From: an uncultured cyanobacterium
GTDB taxonomy: Bacteria; Cyanobacteriota; Cyanobacteriia; PCC-6307; Cyanobiaceae
Direction of reading: 5' to 3'
Assembly (NCBI GenBank): GCA_903934745.1
Contig: CAIZOZ010000183.1
Coordinates: 1-16,361, forward strand
Length of the DNA stretch: 16,361 bases
The notes beneath the pieces were generated by a model. That model saw only the letters and a list, made by a program, of their open reading frames with translations, was not told the DNA's origin and did no database searches. Made by a program: the position numbers and the translations under genes. Below are positions 14,555-16,361 of the stretch, in pieces. Positions within the stretch are counted from its first letter, which is position 1. Each line of letters opens with the position of its first letter.

Positions 14555-15406
14555 TTATTTTGCCCGGCTCGTGACTGCCATGTCAAAGATTCGATCTCCA
14601 AAGTATTGGCGAATAAAAATAAGTGGTTTTGCAAGCTTGCCTATCGCGTAGCGGGTTTTAGGGCGACTCGCGCGTGTCGCTTTAACGATGGCATCCGCCA
14701 CCACTGAAGGGGGTGATGCAGACCCTTCAGTGTCGTACAAGCTGCGCATGGCTTTTGCCAGGCTTTGTGCTATTTTTCGGTAGGGACCATGTCCAGACCG
14801 ACTTATCATGGGATCCAGCATGATATCGGCCCACTCTGTGGCTATAGCCCCCGGCTCAATGATCACGACATTGATTCCGAAAGGCTTGAGCTCCAGGCGC
14901 AAGCAGTCACTCCAGCCCTCCACCGCGTGTTTTGTGGCGTGGTACCACGAACCCAGTGGCGAATAGATTTTTCCACCCATGGAAGAAATATTGACGATAG
15001 TGCCAAAACCCTTCTTTCGCATCGCAGGTAGCGCCAATTGCGTGAGTCGTGCCATGCCAAATAGATTGACCTCAAACTGATAGCGCGCATCGTCAATGTT
15101 CGACTCCTCCACTGAGCCATACATGCCAAATCCAGCATTGTTCACTAGGATATCAATGCCCCCGTGGTTAGATTCGATCCGCTCAAGGGCTGCAATGATA
15201 TCTTCCTCTACCGTGATATCCATCTTCAGTGGTATGGCTCCAAGTTCGCGGAGGTCCTCCATTTTTTCGAGACGACGCGCTGCTACATACACCACACAAC
15301 CCTCCCGCAACAGACGCTTTCCCGTTTCCTTCCCGATTCCGGAGGATGCTCCTGTGACTAAGGCCACCTTGGCGGGGCACGATGTCGATGTCATAGACGA
15401 TTCCAT
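14555..15406 (-). CDS. Short-chain dehydrogenase/reductase (SDR)
   Basis: A 283-residue NAD(P)-dependent oxidoreductase of the classical SDR family, probably cytoplasmic; substrate unknown. Seen: the cofactor-binding TGASSGIG (18-25), Asp63 in KMDIT, NNAG (89-92), the catalytic Ser in NISSMGG (139-145), and Tyr155 with Lys159 in YHATK. PGAIATEW follows the last strand of the core. The pair of Arg residues after the second strand (AARRLEK) suggests NADP(H) preference. The C-terminal 70 residues form a family-variable substrate region. Starts at 15406 or 15394 are both possible; neither has a strong ribosome site. Base composition looks less GC-rich than the core genes and the gene follows a dead IS remnant, so acquisition by transfer is likely. 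No partner genes or terminator are seen nearby. Confidence 0.93.
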   Translation of the reverse strand: MESSMTSTSCPAKVALVTGASSGIGKETGKRLLREGCVVYVAARRLEKMEDLRELGAIPLKMDITVEEDIIAALERIESNHGGIDILVNNAGFGMYGSVEESNIDDARYQFEVNLFGMARLTQLALPAMRKKGFGTIVNISSMGGKIYSPLGSWYHATKHAVEGWSDCLRLELKPFGINVVIIEPGAIATEWADIMLDPMISRSGHGPYRKIAQSLAKAMRSLYDTEGSASPPSVVADAIVKATRASRPKTRYAIGKLAKPLIFIRQYFGDRIFDMAVTSRAK

Positions 15407-15481
15407 TGAATGATCAGTTGGAAGGCGAGTAATCGAGGCCAGGCATCTTTGCGTGGAGGACCTTGGGAATTTCCTCAGTCT

Positions 15482-15682
15482 TCAGATGGCTTCATTGATG
15501 CAAGCTCTCGCGATATGCTCCTTGCAGGACAGGGAGTAACTCAACAGAATTCCCGGGAAGCTGTTGATCTGGCTGCGAGCCTCCGCTATCCTAGCCATAT
15601 GGTCAAAGCATGGGGCGGGGGCAGCCGCGGGGAGCGCTATAACCGATAGGGTCGCCAAGATTTTACCGAAAAACCCGGCCAT
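15482..15682 (-). CDS. Possible small secreted protein (uncertain)
   Basis: A 66-residue reading frame starting with a signal-peptide-like N-terminus (MAGFFGKILATLSVIALP, then AAAPAPC), followed by a short polar part with Cys residues in CFDH, LSCKEH and ARACINEA. This layout would suit a small exported protein, possibly disulfide-bonded or, less likely, a lipoprotein. I recognise no family. The frame stays open upstream to 15802, but that part does not look like protein. No convincing ribosome site. It may be a chance ORF. Confidence 0.25.
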   Translation of the reverse strand: MAGFFGKILATLSVIALPAAAPAPCFDHMARIAEARSQINSFPGILLSYSLSCKEHIARACINEAI

Positions 15683-15876
15683 CTCTGTCTGATCCGCCTG
15701 GGCAACCTGCTCTTGGCGCAGCCTGCTCCGCAGGAGTAGCCCGCGATGGAGGCGGCATGAACAGCCAGTTAGCCAGAGGTGTACCCAAAGGAGCACAACC
15801 AATGCTTTGCAGATAGGCCAGCGATGCTGAAATCGAGCTGTTTGCGGACTTGATCGGCGTCAAACCAGCTTTTTGA

Positions 15877-15930
15877 GCCGGAAATCAGCTCATGGCTGTG
15901 GGAAACTGCCCCGTGAGCTGGTTTTTCGGC
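15877..15930. repeat. Long imperfect inverted repeat / stem-loop
   Basis: Left arm 15877-15895 (GCCGGAAATCAGCTCATGG) can pair with right arm 15911-15930 (CCGTGAGCTGGTTTTTCGGC). This gives about 18-19 pairs with a few G-T pairs and one bulge around a 15-base loop. It begins 6 bases past the cobA stop, so it may act as a 3'-end or termination structure for leftward cobA transcription, though no T tract follows. A second copy of the core (AAACCAGCT, 15862-15870) could pair with AGCTGGTTT (15916-15924) instead. Confidence 0.55.
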
Positions 15931-15936
15931 AAACTC

Positions 15937-16361
15937 CTAAAACGGGATGGGCATTGTTACATCGGCGGGCTCGGGCGCACAGGAAGGCACCCGCTGATTC
16001 ACCACCTCGCCGATCACCACGATCGAGGGGGAGGCGAAACCCTCGGCCTCGACCTGTTCGGCCAATTCCCCCAAGGGTGCCACCAGCTGGCGCTGGCCGC
16101 GGACCGTGCCCTGCTGGATGACGGCGGCGGGCGTGGCGGGGTCGAGACCGCCGGCAATCAGCTCCGCCACGATGCGAGCCAGGTTGTGCAGGCCCATGTA
16201 GATGACCAGGCCATCGCTGCAGCGGGCGAGGCCGCGCCAGTCGACGGTGGGCCGCGCTTTGTCGATCTCCTCATGGCCGGTGACGAAGGTGACGCTGGAG
16301 CCGGCCTTGCGATGGGTGACGGGGATGCCGGCGTAGGCCGGGGCGGCGATGCCGGCGGTGA
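15937..16361 (-). CDS. cobA: Uroporphyrinogen-III C-methyltransferase, C-terminal part (5' end outside window)
   Basis: S-adenosylmethionine-dependent enzyme that methylates uroporphyrinogen III to precorrin-2, the branch point to sirohaem and cobalamin. The minus-strand frame runs off the right edge, leaving about 140 C-terminal residues. Seen: AAPAYAGIPVTHR, SSVTFVTGHE, a WRGLARCSDGLVIYMG segment with the LVIYMG strand, NLARIVAELIAGG, ATPAAVIQQGT, and SPSIVVIGEVV close to the end. All are standard for the SUMT family in the correct order. It looks like a single-domain CobA-type protein rather than the CysG fusion, since the C-terminus ends soon after the last family motif; the missing N-terminus prevents full proof. 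A hairpin follows the stop. Confidence 0.94.
   Translation of the reverse strand, partial: TAGIAAPAYAGIPVTHRKAGSSVTFVTGHEEIDKARPTVDWRGLARCSDGLVIYMGLHNLARIVAELIAGGLDPATPAAVIQQGTVRGQRQLVAPLGELAEQVEAEGFASPSIVVIGEVVNQRVPSCAPEPADVTMPIPF

Larger units (their letters stand above)
15407..15936. other. 530-base stretch with little recognisable content
   Basis: Between the SDR start and the cobA stop. It should hold the SDR promoter, but no clear promoter hexamers were found. It contains one weak leftward small ORF (15482-15682) and a long imperfect hairpin (15877-15930), both listed separately. Nothing resembling an RNA gene or transposon end was recognised. Confidence 0.4.

Noticed and set aside
1..16361. 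tRNA, rRNA, CRISPR array or riboswitch
   Set aside because: No cloverleaf-like sequence, no regular repeat-spacer pattern and no recognised riboswitch core were found on reading both strands by eye; a covariance-model search was not possible.

Overview
The window looks like a chromosomal segment of a high-GC unicellular picocyanobacterium (Synechococcus/Cyanobium type). The grounds are five copies of the cyanobacterial HIP1 octamer GCGATCGC, the cyanobacterial style of the HpsJ-like and PEP-CTERM-like genes, and the general protein flavour. This is inference from sequence; species cannot be fixed. Two stretches that look visibly less GC-rich by eye (about 1000-3060 and 14550-15700) interrupt the GC-rich core.

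Left part (1-3715). The 3' half of urease alpha subunit gene ureC enters from the left and ends in a clear intrinsic terminator. Three leftward genes follow: an HpsJ-like membrane protein whose last codons lie inside the ureC terminator, a secreted choice-of-anchor/PEP-CTERM-like protein with its own strong terminator, and a PilZ (c-di-GMP receptor) protein. The first two suggest exosortase-linked surface protein or polysaccharide export.

Centre (4025-12047). One rightward cluster contains a circularly permuted ATP-grasp protein, an alpha-E (DUF403) protein, a transglutaminase-like cysteine peptidase, glycogen phosphorylase (glgP), and a DUF2126 protein. The first three overlap at their ends, and the DUF2126 gene starts 10 bases after glgP stops. 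ATP-grasp, alpha-E, transglutaminase and DUF2126 form the set that comparative genomics has proposed as a peptide-synthesis or peptide-tagging system. It is experimentally poorly understood, and glgP sitting inside it is the most interesting feature here. Two hairpins separate the cluster from the convergent gene downstream.

Right part (12169-16361). A small leftward cupin protein is divergent from a secreted CsgG-family protein. Next come a badly decayed IS66-type transposase remnant (three frames, internal deletions), a leftward short-chain dehydrogenase/reductase that looks acquired, about 530 bases with at most one weak small ORF and a long imperfect hairpin, and the 3' part of a leftward uroporphyrinogen-III C-methyltransferase gene (cobA) leaving the window. 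No tRNA, rRNA, CRISPR array or intact mobile element was seen.
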